From: Devosia salina
Lineage (GTDB): Bacteria > Pseudomonadota > Alphaproteobacteria > Rhizobiales > Devosiaceae
Assembly: GCF_019504385.1 (NCBI RefSeq)
Contig: NZ_CP080590.1
Coordinates: forward strand, 2,770,001-2,834,000
Direction: 5' to 3'
Length of the DNA: 64,000 nt
Position numbers and translations under genes: made by a program. How positions within the stretch are numbered: position 1 is the stretch's first letter; each line of letters begins with the position of its first letter. The notes under the pieces are model-generated. The model worked only from the letters and a program-made list of their open reading frames with translations, had not been told where the DNA came from and ran no database searches. Positions 48,832 to 57,841 of the stretch are shown piece after piece.

Positions 48832-49053
48832 CTACTTGCCGCTTCGCTTGATCGACTTGATCGCAAGGGGTGGCACACCTGATTTTTCCGAGATGGCGCG
48901 GTCCTGCTCCATAATGGCAGTGCGCGCCGGCTCATCTCCGTCGAGCCCGCCGAGCAGATTGGCATCGACCTTGCGGTTGGAACGCTGCGAGCCGTCTTCA
49001 TAGACGACGTCGAACATGACGAATTCGGTGCGGGCGGTCGGTTTCTTGGCCAT
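48832..49053 (-). CDS. small conserved-type hypothetical protein
   Basis: 73 residues from ATG 49053 (MAKKPTARTEFVMFDVVYED); AAGGA lies 8-9 bases upstream, which excludes ATG 49062. The sequence GSQRSNRKVDANLLGGLDGD-EPARTAIMEQDRAISEKSG and basic tail (IKSIKRSGK) look like a small beta-alpha protein. I have the impression that such proteins are widespread in Hyphomicrobiales. It is 4 bases upstream of queF and likely co-translated, but no queuosine role is known to me. Confidence 0.7.
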   Translation of the reverse strand: MAKKPTARTEFVMFDVVYEDGSQRSNRKVDANLLGGLDGDEPARTAIMEQDRAISEKSGVPPLAIKSIKRSGK

Positions 49054-49078
49054 TTCTGGCATCCTTTCAAACAGGAAA

Positions 49079-49101
49079 CCGCGAGCCGGGACGGCTCGCG
49101 G
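49079..49101 (-). terminator. hairpin terminator after HlyU-like gene
   Basis: On the minus strand CCGCGAGCC-GTCCC-GGCTCGCGG followed by TTTCCTGTTT: a 9-bp GC-rich stem located 28 bp after the stop of the HlyU-like gene. Confidence 0.75.
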
Positions 49102-49129
49102 TCGTCAATTGCGCAGTTGGAGAAGGGGC

Positions 49130-49420
49130 CTAGCGGTAGATCTGCTCGCCCTGCTCGTCGATGATCTGCCGGCCTTTCATCAGGGCCAGAGCCACCAGGT
49201 CCTCGCGTGAACTCATGCGCTCCGCGCGGATGAAGCGGTAGCTCTTGAGCTCGCCGCCAATGTCCTTCTCGATGAGACCCGCAAGTTGCAGTTCACCGCC
49301 CGCCTTCATTTCGATGGCCTTGATCGTGAAGCCTTTGTAGCCCTCTTCGCCCATCACCTTGTCGCCCTGCGGCTCGGGCGCCTCGGAACCGCCTCCAAAA
49401 AGCTTCTTGAAGAACGACAT
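49130..49420 (-). CDS. HlyU-family protein
   Basis: 96 residues from ATG 49420 (MSFFKKLFGGGSEAPEPQGD). The pattern GFTIKAIEMKAGGELQLAGL-IEKDIGGELKSYRFIRAE then ALMKGRQIIDEQGEQIY fits the HlyU-like family (PF10115) common in Rhizobiales. The name comes from a distant link to transcription activators, but these small proteins lack a helix-turn-helix, and their role is unproven. The longer frame upstream of 49420 overlaps the next gene and is not used. GGAGG precedes the start. Confidence 0.85.
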   Translation of the reverse strand: MSFFKKLFGGGSEAPEPQGDKVMGEEGYKGFTIKAIEMKAGGELQLAGLIEKDIGGELKSYRFIRAERMSSREDLVALALMKGRQIIDEQGEQIYR

Positions 49421-49431
49421 GACGGGCCTCC

Positions 49432-49725
49432 TTACGATCGTGTCCTGCGGGCGGGTCGTGGTCGCTCCAGCTCGCCCCGCTTGTCCATCTCCTCCTGCAA
49501 CCAAAGCGGGGAGATGTCAAAATAGTTCGGCCAAATCGGCTTGCCGTTGACCAGGTCGACCTTGGCGAAATAGGCGCGGTCGCGCAAGGGTTCGGTCCCC
49601 TCGCCCCGCTCGGCCAGCATCGGGGCGGCGTTGAACGTGCCCCAGGTGCCGTCCGAAAAAGTCACGACCAGCTTGAACGGGATGGCCGTGCGCAGGGAGG
49701 TGAGCGTGAGACGGGGAGCCGCCAT
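49432..49725 (-). CDS. DUF2442 protein
   Basis: 97 residues (MAAPRLTLTSLRTAIPFKLV). Matches the DUF2442 layout: a strand with VVTFSDGTWGTFNAAPML, then GTEPLRDRAYFAKVDLVNGK-PIWPNYFDISPLWL. These small proteins are sometimes found beside toxin-antitoxin-like DUF4160 genes, but none is here. It sits 11 bp after rpoD on the same strand and 11 bp before the HlyU-like gene; all may share read-through from rpoD. Confidence 0.8.
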   Translation of the reverse strand: MAAPRLTLTSLRTAIPFKLVVTFSDGTWGTFNAAPMLAERGEGTEPLRDRAYFAKVDLVNGKPIWPNYFDISPLWLQEEMDKRGELERPRPARRTRS

Positions 49726-49736
49726 CGGGCAGCTCC

Positions 49737-51788
49737 TTAATTGTCCAGGAAGCTCCTGAGTTTCCTCGACCGGCTCGGATGCTTGAGCTTGCGCAGCGCC
49801 TTGGCCTCGATCTGACGAATACGCTCGCGCGTCACCGAGAATTGCTGGCCCACTTCTTCCAGCGTGTGGTCGGTGTTCATGCCGATACCGAAACGCATGC
49901 GCAGCACACGCTCTTCACGCGGGGTCAGCGAGGCCAGCACGCGGGTTGTGGTCTCGCGCAGGTTCGATTGGATCGCCGCGTCGATCGGCTGGATCGCGTT
50001 CACGTCCTGGATGAAATCGCCCAGGTTCGAATCTTCCTCGTCGCCGATCGGCGTCTCGAGGCTGATCGGCTCCTTGGCGATCTTGAGGACCTTGCGCACC
50101 TTGTCGAGCGGCATCTGCAGCTTTTCGGAAAGCTCTTCCGGCGTCGGCTCGCGGCCGATCTCGTGCAGCATCTGGCGGCTTGTGCGGACGATCTTGTTGA
50201 TCGTCTCGATCATGTGCACCGGAATACGGATGGTGCGCGCCTGGTCGGCGATCGAGCGGGTAATCGCCTGGCGAATCCACCAGGTCGCATAGGTCGAGAA
50301 CTTGTAGCCGCGGCGATACTCGAATTTGTCGACCGCCTTCATCAGGCCGATATTGCCTTCCTGGATCAGGTCGAGGAACTGCAGGCCGCGGTTGGTGTAC
50401 TTCTTTGCAATCGAGATCACCAGGCGAAGGTTGGCTTCCACCATTTCCTTCTTGGCGATGGCCGCCTCGCGCTCACCCTTCTGCACCTTGTGCACGATGC
50501 GGCGATATTCCCCGATATCGAGGCCCGCTTCAGTGGCGATGGTCGCGATGTCATTGCGGATTTCGGCAATGGTGTCGGTCTCGCGGCGGGCAAATTCCGC
50601 CCAGCCCTTGCCTTCAAAGCTCTCCAGCGACCATTCCCAGCTCGGGTCCAGTTCGCGGCCATAATAGTTTTCGAGGAAGGCTTCACGCTTGACGCCATAG
50701 CTTTCGGCCAGGCGCAGCAGGCGCCCTTCGAGACGCACCAGGCGCTTGTTGATGTCGTAGAGCTGCTCCACCAGGCTTTCGATACGACCGGCATTGAGCG
50801 AAAGCGACTTCACGTCCGCGATGACTTCGGTGCGCAGCGCGGCCAGCCTGCTGGTCTCGGCCTCCGAGACCGTGGCGGTGCGGTCCTCGGCATGCCGATC
50901 CTGCATCTCGCGCATCTGGCCATAGGCATCGGCGATGCGATCGAAAGTCTCCACCACCTGCGGCTTGAGTTCGGCTTCCATGGCCGAAAGCGACAGGGCA
51001 TTGTCGAATTCGTCGTCGTCGTCCTCGACCGGGTCCTGTGGGGCCTCCGGCTCCTCGGGGACATACTCGTCGTCATCGCCCGACGAGGCGCGCTTGGGGG
51101 CGGCCTTGGGCTTTTCCTTGGCCGGCTCGGGCTCCGGCTTGGGCGCAACCTGCACCTCGGGCGCCGCCTGCTTGGCGTCGGGACCGGCATAGGTCGCTTC
51201 GAGGTCGATGATGTCGCGCAGCAGGATCTCGCCCTGGGCCAGCTGTTCGCGCCAGATGATGATGGCCTGGAAGGTCAGCGGGCTCTCGCACAGCCCCTCG
51301 ATCATGGTCTCGCGGCCGGCCTCGATGCGCTTGGCGATGGCGATTTCGCCCTCGCGGCTGAGCAGTTCCACCGAGCCCATTTCGCGCAGATACATGCGCA
51401 CCGGATCATCGGTGCGGTCAGAACCTGACTTGGTATTGGAGGTATTGGCGACGGCCGTGCCGGTCGAGGTGGCGACTTCGGTGCCGCTATCATCCTCGTC
51501 CTTTTCGACCTCGGTCTCCTCGACCTCGTCCTCGTCAACGACATTGATGCCCATTTCCGAGAACATGGACATGAAGTCCTCGATCTGCTCGGAACTCACC
51601 TCATCGGACGGCAGGACGGCGTTGAGCTCTTCATAGGTCACATAGCCGCGTTTTTTGGCGACCTTGATCAGCTTTTTGACGGCCGCATCGTTCTGGTCGA
51701 TCAACGGGCTGTCGTTGGAGGTCTCCGGTGCGCCGGTTTCGGGCTTCTCGGTTTCCTTTGAGGCTTTGTTCGCTGCCTTGGTGGCCAT
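49737..51788 (-). CDS. rpoD: RNA polymerase primary sigma factor RpoD
   Basis: 683 residues from ATG 51788 (MATKAANKASKETEKPET), preceded by GAGGAG at 6 bases. Region 1.1 (VKKLIKVAKKRGYVTYEELN), region 1.2 (DPVRMYLREMGSVELLSREG), a long acidic non-conserved region, region 2 (NLRLVISIAKKYTNRGLQFL; GYKFSTYATWWIRQAITRSI), region 3 (IPVHMIETINKIVRTSRQML) and region 4 (LTPREERVLRMRFGIGMNTD; SVTRERIRQIEAKALRKLKH) are all present. It is the housekeeping sigma factor. It lies about 190 bp downstream of dnaG on the same strand, the classic macromolecular-synthesis order. Confidence 0.98.
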   Translation of the reverse strand: MATKAANKASKETEKPETGAPETSNDSPLIDQNDAAVKKLIKVAKKRGYVTYEELNAVLPSDEVSSEQIEDFMSMFSEMGINVVDEDEVEETEVEKDEDDSGTEVATSTGTAVANTSNTKSGSDRTDDPVRMYLREMGSVELLSREGEIAIAKRIEAGRETMIEGLCESPLTFQAIIIWREQLAQGEILLRDIIDLEATYAGPDAKQAAPEVQVAPKPEPEPAKEKPKAAPKRASSGDDDEYVPEEPEAPQDPVEDDDDEFDNALSLSAMEAELKPQVVETFDRIADAYGQMREMQDRHAEDRTATVSEAETSRLAALRTEVIADVKSLSLNAGRIESLVEQLYDINKRLVRLEGRLLRLAESYGVKREAFLENYYGRELDPSWEWSLESFEGKGWAEFARRETDTIAEIRNDIATIATEAGLDIGEYRRIVHKVQKGEREAAIAKKEMVEANLRLVISIAKKYTNRGLQFLDLIQEGNIGLMKAVDKFEYRRGYKFSTYATWWIRQAITRSIADQARTIRIPVHMIETINKIVRTSRQMLHEIGREPTPEELSEKLQMPLDKVRKVLKIAKEPISLETPIGDEEDSNLGDFIQDVNAIQPIDAAIQSNLRETTTRVLASLTPREERVLRMRFGIGMNTDHTLEEVGQQFSVTRERIRQIEAKALRKLKHPSRSRKLRSFLDN

Positions 51789-51979
51789 CTGGTACTCCTC
51801 GGGACCCACGGGGCGAGTGGTCCCGGCTGTGTCATAGGTGGTGACAACTCAAGACAAGGTAAAGGTTGGTTCACCGGAGCGTTAACGCGCCGAGCGAAAA
51901 AGTCCGCCTTCGGGGATCGTGGCAGGTGATTCGCCACAACGCAAAATCGCGCATCGTCGCCAGCCCTTCGGGTTTCCCC

Positions 51980-53923
51980 TCAAAAACTGCGAGTTGCGCG
52001 TCCCGATAGCGAACCAAATCCTTCGATCAATGCCTCTGTGCCATCGACAGTGGTAATCTGGTTCTTGATGTCCCGCAGCCTTTCAAAGGTTTCTTCGCTC
52101 GGGTCTTCGCCCAGCGCGGCTTCGGCTGCCTTGAGTTCCCTATTTAGCTGAACTTTCTTGTTATGCAAGGCCAGTGCATGGCTTAATCCGGTTTCCGCGT
52201 CCACCAGCGCCGTTTCCGGGCCAACCTGCCACACCCCTTGCCGGGTCAGTGTCTCCGTCATGCGATCGAGGGCCGGGCCATGGCCCCGCGCGCCCAGCGC
52301 CGCGCGCAAATCGTCGGCGGAAATATCGTGATGGCGTACCGCCAGCGCCAGGATATCGCCCAGCACCTTCTGGGCCACGGGTGTTTCGCAGTCGAGCGCT
52401 GCCAGCGCCTCGAAATGGTCCTCCACCAGCGCCGGATGATTGACCAGCGTCAGGATGATGGCGGCTTCGCGTGGCGATGCATCGGCCACGGCGCCCGAGC
52501 GCAGCAGCCGCGAATTGCGCAGTGTGTCCGAGACCACCAGGCGCGGTGTTCCCCGCGCCGGATAGCCATAGGCGCCGCTCTGCCCATAGGCCGGCTTGCC
52601 GCCGCCGCGCTGCCAGTTGTCGCGCCCGCCCTGTCGCAGCGGCGCAAAGAACGCCTTCAGCTTTTCGTCGAACGCCTGCTGGTAGTGGAAGCGCACCGTT
52701 GCGTCCTGGATGCCGTTGGCCCGTTCGCGCAACCGCGCCTGCAGGGCCGCCCGCTCCTCGGGCGCCTCGGGCACCAGCCCCCCGGTCTCGAAACTCCACA
52801 CCATGTCCGAAAGGCTGCGGGCCTTGTCGATGACTTCGGCAAAGGCGCCGCGGCCCTGCGCCTTGATAAGGTCATCCGGGTCCTGCCCCTCGGGCAGCGT
52901 CGCTATCCTGACGCTCTTGCCGGGCTTGAGATGCGGCAGGATCAGGTCCGCCGCGCGCTCTGCGGCCTTGAGACCTGCCTTGTCGCCGTCAAAACACAGA
53001 ATGGGATTGTCGCTCATGCGCCAGAGCAGTTGCACATGCTCCTCCGTCAGCGCCGTGCCCAGCGGCGCCACCGTACCCTCGAACCCGGCCGACACCGCCG
53101 CGATCACATCGAGATAGCCTTCTACCACCACGACGCTGGCGCCCTCCCGCGCTGCGGTCTTGGCGGTGAAGCCGTTGTAAAGCGTCTGCCGCTTGGAAAA
53201 GAGCTGCGTCTCGGGCGAATTGAGATATTTGGCCGGCACATCGGCACTCATCGCCCGGCCGCCAAAGGCAATCACCCGCCCCCGGAAATCGGTGATCGGG
53301 AACATCACCCGGTTGCGAAACCGGTCATAGGTAAGCGGGTCGTCGTCGCGACTGGTGACGAGGCCGGTGTCGATCATAGCCTGCGCCGACACCCCATTGG
53401 CCGCCAGATGCTCCTTGAGCCCATTGCGGCTGTCCGGCGCAAAGCCGATGCGGAACCGCGCCTGGCTGGCAGGCGACACGCCACGCTCGAACAGATAGCC
53501 CCGGGCTCGTGCCCCGATATTATGGGCCAGCGCCGCCTCGAAATATTTCGTCGCCAGTTCCATGACGTCGATCAGCGTCCGCTGCGCCGCTTCGCGCTTC
53601 TCGCTGCGTTCGTCCCGCGCCGGCATGGGCACGCCCGCCATGCCTGCCAGCTTTTCCACCGCCTCCGGAAAGCTCATCCCGGCCTTTTCGGTGAGAAACC
53701 GGAAATGATCGCCCGTGGCGCCACAGCCAAAGCAGTGATAGATGCCCCGCCGGTCGTCGGCATGAAAACTCGGGCTCTTTTCGGCATGAAAGGGGCAACA
53801 GGCCCACATGTCGCCCTTGCCCGGCTGGGATTTGCGCTTGTCCCAGAGCACGTGTTCGCCCACCACCTGCGTGATCGGCAGGCGTTGACGGATCTCGTCC
53901 AGGAACTGATCGGAAAAGCGCAT
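51980..53923 (-). CDS. dnaG: DNA primase DnaG
   Basis: 647 residues. N-terminal zinc-binding domain CCPFHAEKSPSFHADDRRGI-YHCFGCGATGDHF. RNA polymerase core follows (FEAALAHNIGARARGYLFER; FRNRVMFPITDFRGRVIAFG). TOPRIM: VVVVEGYLDVIAAVSAGFEG and FDGDKAGLKAAERAADL. The C-terminal part binds the DnaB helicase. It makes RNA primers for chromosomal replication. Start ATG 53923 (MRFSDQFLDEIRQRLPITQV) is the usual one. Transcribed toward rpoD; a divergent gene starts 58 bp away. Confidence 0.98.
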   Translation of the reverse strand: MRFSDQFLDEIRQRLPITQVVGEHVLWDKRKSQPGKGDMWACCPFHAEKSPSFHADDRRGIYHCFGCGATGDHFRFLTEKAGMSFPEAVEKLAGMAGVPMPARDERSEKREAAQRTLIDVMELATKYFEAALAHNIGARARGYLFERGVSPASQARFRIGFAPDSRNGLKEHLAANGVSAQAMIDTGLVTSRDDDPLTYDRFRNRVMFPITDFRGRVIAFGGRAMSADVPAKYLNSPETQLFSKRQTLYNGFTAKTAAREGASVVVVEGYLDVIAAVSAGFEGTVAPLGTALTEEHVQLLWRMSDNPILCFDGDKAGLKAAERAADLILPHLKPGKSVRIATLPEGQDPDDLIKAQGRGAFAEVIDKARSLSDMVWSFETGGLVPEAPEERAALQARLRERANGIQDATVRFHYQQAFDEKLKAFFAPLRQGGRDNWQRGGGKPAYGQSGAYGYPARGTPRLVVSDTLRNSRLLRSGAVADASPREAAIILTLVNHPALVEDHFEALAALDCETPVAQKVLGDILALAVRHHDISADDLRAALGARGHGPALDRMTETLTRQGVWQVGPETALVDAETGLSHALALHNKKVQLNRELKAAEAALGEDPSEETFERLRDIKNQITTVDGTEALIEGFGSLSGRATRSF

Positions 53924-53981
53924 GCTATGCTATCTAGGCGTTCGCTGCGCCCAAGTCACCTAAAGAGAGTTTTCCACAGCC

Positions 53982-54371
53982 ATGCCCAAGACCAAGATGC
54001 CGGTCCCGATCCTGCTGGCCCTGACCGTCGGCCCGGCGCTCATGATTGGCTCCACGCTCTGGGTGGTCAACGATCTCGTCCCTGCCTGCACTATCACCGA
54101 GGCCCAGCGCCTCACATCACCCGACGACCAGTTTGATCTGGTGACGTTCTCGCGCAGCTGCGGCGATACGCCGGCCAATGTTCAGGCTGCGCTGGTGCCG
54201 CCCGGGGAGGCAGTCCCCTTCGATGCCGCCAGCTTCGTTTCCGTGGCCGCCGCAGCCGACCTAGCGCCCGCCTGGAACGCCGATGGGTCCATCGGCATCA
54301 CCCTGCCCAAGGACGCCGAAATCCTACGGCAAGACCCGAACGTGGCCGGGATAGCCGTCTCCTATCGCTAA
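53982..54371 (+). CDS. membrane-anchored hypothetical protein
   Basis: 129 residues (MPKTKMPVPILLALTVGPAL). One N-terminal hydrophobic helix (to about residue 30) acts as an anchor or uncleaved signal. The rest is periplasmic with two Cys (LVPACTITEAQ, SRSCGDTPA) that could pair, then PPGEAVPFDAASFVSVAAAA. Divergent from dnaG with a shared 58-bp promoter gap. Family not recognised. Confidence 0.6.
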   Translation: MPKTKMPVPILLALTVGPALMIGSTLWVVNDLVPACTITEAQRLTSPDDQFDLVTFSRSCGDTPANVQAALVPPGEAVPFDAASFVSVAAAADLAPAWNADGSIGITLPKDAEILRQDPNVAGIAVSYR

Positions 54372-54612
54372 CGCGAAAAACTTCGAGAAATCGTGGTCAG
54401 TCGCCTTTTCCAGGTCTGATCGACAGGAAATCCCCCAAAGACCCCGCTGCACGTGAGCCGGCGCCGCCTCGCTCCTCGCGCCCTGTGACATGTCCAGAGT
54501 CAGCCTGGTGCTCACTGTCACGCAGGGCGGCGACCTGCCGATGCGGGACCACATGTATGAGCGGCCCCGGATCAGCGATGCGATCACGCTACTCCCGTCC
54601 TGACCGGCCTGC

Positions 54613-55173
54613 TCAGGCCCTGCTGGCCTGGTAGAGACGCCAGGCCCAGCCGAACAGGCCGATCGCAAACACGATCAGCAGGATGCCGCCGATCACCACG
54701 CCGATGGAGGCGCTGAGCAGGGGAAAGATCAGGAAGATCAAGCCGAGCAGCACATAGGAAACGCCCGAAAGCACGACCGGCCAGATGCGTGCATAACTTT
54801 CGCGCTCCCGCACGATCACCACGATCTGCATGCCGCCCACGAAGATGGCCGCCAGCCCCACCATTGTGGACATGAAGGTCACCGTGAACACCGTCGCCAG
54901 CATGGGGCTGATCAGGATGACAATGCCCAGGATGAGCGAGGCGGCATTGGCCACCACGTCGAACCAGTAGTTGCCCGATTTGCCGCCCCCGAAGGTGAGG
55001 CTCCAAAGCCCCAGCGCCCCGTCGATGAGCAGCAGCACGCCGCCGAACAGCACCAGCACCGCCAGCGCCTCCAGCGGCCAGATCACCGCATAGAGCCCTG
55101 CCAGCAGCATCAGCAGGCCGCGTAGCGCGGTCGCCGCCGCAAAGCGTTTCCTGGTTTGAGACGAAACCGTCAT
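54613..55173 (-). CDS. HdeD-family membrane protein
   Basis: 186 residues from ATG 55173, with AGGAGGG 7 bases upstream. Six membrane helices in three pairs, for example ALRGLLMLLAGLYAVIWPLE, ALAVLVLFGGVLLLIDGALG, SLILGIVILISPMLATVFTV and GVSYVLLGLIFLIFPLLSAS. This is the HdeD/DUF308 pattern; E. coli HdeD contributes to acid resistance at high cell density. No hdeAB partners here. Divergent from the MFS gene. Confidence 0.85.
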   Translation of the reverse strand: MTVSSQTRKRFAAATALRGLLMLLAGLYAVIWPLEALAVLVLFGGVLLLIDGALGLWSLTFGGGKSGNYWFDVVANAASLILGIVILISPMLATVFTVTFMSTMVGLAAIFVGGMQIVVIVRERESYARIWPVVLSGVSYVLLGLIFLIFPLLSASIGVVIGGILLIVFAIGLFGWAWRLYQASRA

Positions 55174-55327
55174 TTCCAACCCTCCTAGCGGCATGCCGCT
55201 TCCCGATCCACGAGCCGAGCCTAGCGCGACCCGCGGAGTCGCCCAAGCCCGATCGACAATGCCGATCCACTATAGTTTTTCTATAAAGCAGCAGGCAAAT
55301 TGTGGATTGTCCTGCGCCACCCTGCAT

Positions 55328-55349
55328 GGAAGAGCTTTCAAGCTCTTCC
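55328..55349. promoter_or_regulatory. inverted repeat before MFS gene
   Basis: GGAAGAGCTT-TC-AAGCTCTTCC, a perfect 10-bp inverted repeat with a 2-base centre, ends 17 bp before ATG 55367. As DNA it may be an operator; as RNA it would form a hairpin overlapping the ribosome-binding zone and could limit translation. A/T-rich TATAGTTTTTCTATAAA at about 55270 upstream may be the promoter. Confidence 0.6.
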
Positions 55350-55366
55350 CGAACGAAATCACCGCC

Positions 55367-56557
55367 ATGTCCCTGCCCCTGTTCGCCCTCTTCCTGGCCG
55401 CTTTTGCCTTCGGCACAGCCGAATTCGTCATTGCCGGCGTCTTGCCCGATGTCGCGCTGGGGCTCGGCGTCTCCATTCCGGTCGCCGGCTATCTGGTGTC
55501 GGGCTATGCAATCGGCATTGCGCTGGGCGGCCCGCTGCTGGCCGTGCTGACAAAGAAGATGAACCGCAAGCTGCTCGTTCTGCTGCTCGGCATCGGCTTC
55601 ACCTTCGGTCAGGCCCTGTGTGCCATTGCGCCGAATTTCGAGCTGCTGCTGGCCGCCCGCATCTTTGTCTCGATCCTGCACGGCACCTATTTCGGCATCG
55701 CCTTCGTCATTGCCACCAGCATTGTCCCTGCCGACCGGCGCGGCCTTGCCATGGCGCTGATCCTGTCGGGCCTGACCGTCTCCAACGTGCTCGGGGTGCC
55801 CGGCGGCACGGCCATCGGCACGGCTTTGGGCTGGCGCGCCACCTTCTGGGCCGTTGGCCTTCTGGGGCTGATTGCCGCGCTGGTGATCGCGGCCGTGCTG
55901 CCGCGCCACGCCGGCGCCTCGGCCAGTCAGGGCAGTTTCCGGCGCGAATTCTCGGCTTTGGGGCGCCAGCAGGTCTTTCTCGGCTTCGCCATCGCCATTC
56001 TGGTCATGATCGGGCAATACAGCCTCTTCACCTATATCGCGCCGCTGCTGCTCACCGTCACCGGGCTCGAAACCGGAGCCGTACCCGTCGTCCTGCTCCT
56101 CTATGGCGTGGGCGCCACCATCGGCGTCTTCGTCGGCGGCCGGCTGGCCGACTGGCGACTGATGCCGTCGCTGATCGCCATTCTCTGCATCCAGGCAATG
56201 CTGTTTGGCGGACTCTATCTCCTTGCCCCCTACCCGATCCCGATGTCCATCGCGATTGGCCTCTGGGGTGGCGCAACCTTTGCCTTCGGCTCTCCACTGC
56301 AGTCGCGCATGCTGCTCTGGGCCGCCGACGCCCCCAACCTGACATCGGCACTCATCCCGGCAGGGTTCAACTTCGGCATTGCCGTGGGCGCCGTGCTCGG
56401 AGCCGCCATGATCGATGCCGGCCTGGGCTATCGCACCCTGCCGCTGATCGGGGCTGTAGCACTGATCCTCGCTGCCGCCATCGCGGCCGGATCCGGCCTT
56501 TGGGAGCGTCGTGCCCGGATGGCCCCGCCACTGCCGGCAGGGGTTGCCGCACAATAG
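55367..56557 (+). CDS. MFS efflux transporter (AraJ-like, DHA1)
   Basis: 396 residues from ATG 55367 (MSLPLFALFLAAFAFGTAEF). Twelve membrane helices. The first helices read FGTAEFVIAGVLPDVALGLG and AGYLVSGYAIGIALGGPLLA; motif A-like LTKKMNRK and motif C-like SGLTVSNVLGVPGGTAIGTA fit the AraJ/arabinose-efflux and drug-export branch (DHA1). Substrate unknown; sugar or drug export is equally possible. No regulator gene adjoins it, but a palindrome lies just before the start. Confidence 0.87.
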   Translation: MSLPLFALFLAAFAFGTAEFVIAGVLPDVALGLGVSIPVAGYLVSGYAIGIALGGPLLAVLTKKMNRKLLVLLLGIGFTFGQALCAIAPNFELLLAARIFVSILHGTYFGIAFVIATSIVPADRRGLAMALILSGLTVSNVLGVPGGTAIGTALGWRATFWAVGLLGLIAALVIAAVLPRHAGASASQGSFRREFSALGRQQVFLGFAIAILVMIGQYSLFTYIAPLLLTVTGLETGAVPVVLLLYGVGATIGVFVGGRLADWRLMPSLIAILCIQAMLFGGLYLLAPYPIPMSIAIGLWGGATFAFGSPLQSRMLLWAADAPNLTSALIPAGFNFGIAVGAVLGAAMIDAGLGYRTLPLIGAVALILAAAIAAGSGLWERRARMAPPLPAGVAAQ

Positions 56558-56684
56558 AGCGATTGCGGTAAGATTTCGCACACCATCGGCGCAATTGCCG
56601 GGATCGGCGTAACGATCCTTTGGCCGAATCCACGCTATGAGGGCGCTTCGTCATGGCCGGGGTTCGGCCAAGGATCACACTTCA

Positions 56685-57824
56685 ATGATCGACAACGCGT
56701 CGCTGCTCATCGGCATCGCCTTTTCCGGCGCCTCCCTGGTATTGGCGCTCCTGATAGGCTGGCTGAATGCCCGCACCGAGACCTATCTGATCCATGGCGC
56801 CCTCGGCATTGGCCTCATCGTCATGGCGCTGACCGCGCTTGGCCTGCGCAATGGCAGCTATGCCCTCGCCAACCAGCTGGTTCCCTTTTCGGTCATGCTG
56901 GCCGGCTTCGCATTCATCCTCTCCGGGTCGCGCCTGTTCAACGGCAGGTCCCCGCTTCAGGCCCTCTGGGTGGCAATGGCGGCTATCCCCCTGACCGCGC
57001 TGCCACTGATTCTCGGCCTCTCGGGCACCGGCACCATCATGCTCAATCTGGGCGCAGCAGTGTTCATGCTGCTGTGCGGGTGGGAATACTGGCGGTCCCG
57101 CGCCGAATTGCGCATGGCCATGCTCGCCAACGCCACGCTCTACAGCTTGGTATCTGCCTCCTTCCTGGCCTGCGCCGTGGTGCTTCTGGTTCAGCGCGAA
57201 TGGGTCATCGACGGACCGCCTGACAACCTGGCCGAAGACATTAACTCCATCCTGTCCCTGGTCGGGCTCACCGGCATCGGCGCCATCACCCTGACCATGC
57301 ATCACGCCCGCGCCGCCCGCCGCCATCACCTGGAAGCCAATACCGATGCCCTGACCGGGGTGCTCAACCGGCGCGCCTTGTTCCAGCGCTTCGGCGAAGA
57401 CGATCCCGCCACCGGCCTGGCCGTGATCATGTTCGACCTGGATTATTTCAAGCAGATCAACGACAGCCAGGGACACGCCCAGGGCGACCTGGTGCTGCAG
57501 CAATTCGCCGATGTGCTGCGCCAGGAACTCCGTCACAGCGACGTCATTGCCCGGCTGGGCGGCGAGGAATTCTGCGCCATTCTCCCCGGCCGCGACCGGG
57601 ACGCAGCCAGGTCCCTTGCCGAGAGGGTTCGCCAGGCCTTTGCCCGCCTGCAGCTGCCCATCGACGGCAAGGGGCAAGTCGCCACCGTCAGCGCTGGCAT
57701 GGCGACCGGCGGCGTCCAGGAAACCTTCTCATCGGTCCTCAGCCGCGCCGATGCGGCCCTCTACAAGGCCAAGGAGGCCGGGCGCAACCGCGTCCATGTC
57801 GCGCCCTTCCGTCTGGTTGCCTGA
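56685..57824 (+). CDS. membrane-bound diguanylate cyclase
   Basis: 379 residues from ATG 56685 (MIDNASLLIGIAFSGASLVL). Six membrane helices occupy residues 1-200, then a GGDEF domain: ANTDALTGVLNRRALFQRFG, VIMFDLDYFKQINDSQGHAQ, active site GGEEF and SRADAALYKAKEAGRNRVHV. The inhibitory site RxxD (RHSD) sits five residues before the motif and is intact, so product feedback is expected. It makes c-di-GMP. The integral-membrane sensor is of unknown type. The frame upstream of 56685 is not protein-like. Confidence 0.9.
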   Translation: MIDNASLLIGIAFSGASLVLALLIGWLNARTETYLIHGALGIGLIVMALTALGLRNGSYALANQLVPFSVMLAGFAFILSGSRLFNGRSPLQALWVAMAAIPLTALPLILGLSGTGTIMLNLGAAVFMLLCGWEYWRSRAELRMAMLANATLYSLVSASFLACAVVLLVQREWVIDGPPDNLAEDINSILSLVGLTGIGAITLTMHHARAARRHHLEANTDALTGVLNRRALFQRFGEDDPATGLAVIMFDLDYFKQINDSQGHAQGDLVLQQFADVLRQELRHSDVIARLGGEEFCAILPGRDRDAARSLAERVRQAFARLQLPIDGKGQVATVSAGMATGGVQETFSSVLSRADAALYKAKEAGRNRVHVAPFRLVA

Positions 57825-57841
57825 ACCCGCGACGGTCCGGC

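Noticed and set aside
54584..56581. 665-codon minus-strand frame
   Set aside because: Shadow of the MFS transporter and the HdeD gene in another frame; Gln/Gly/Asp-rich nonsense composition.
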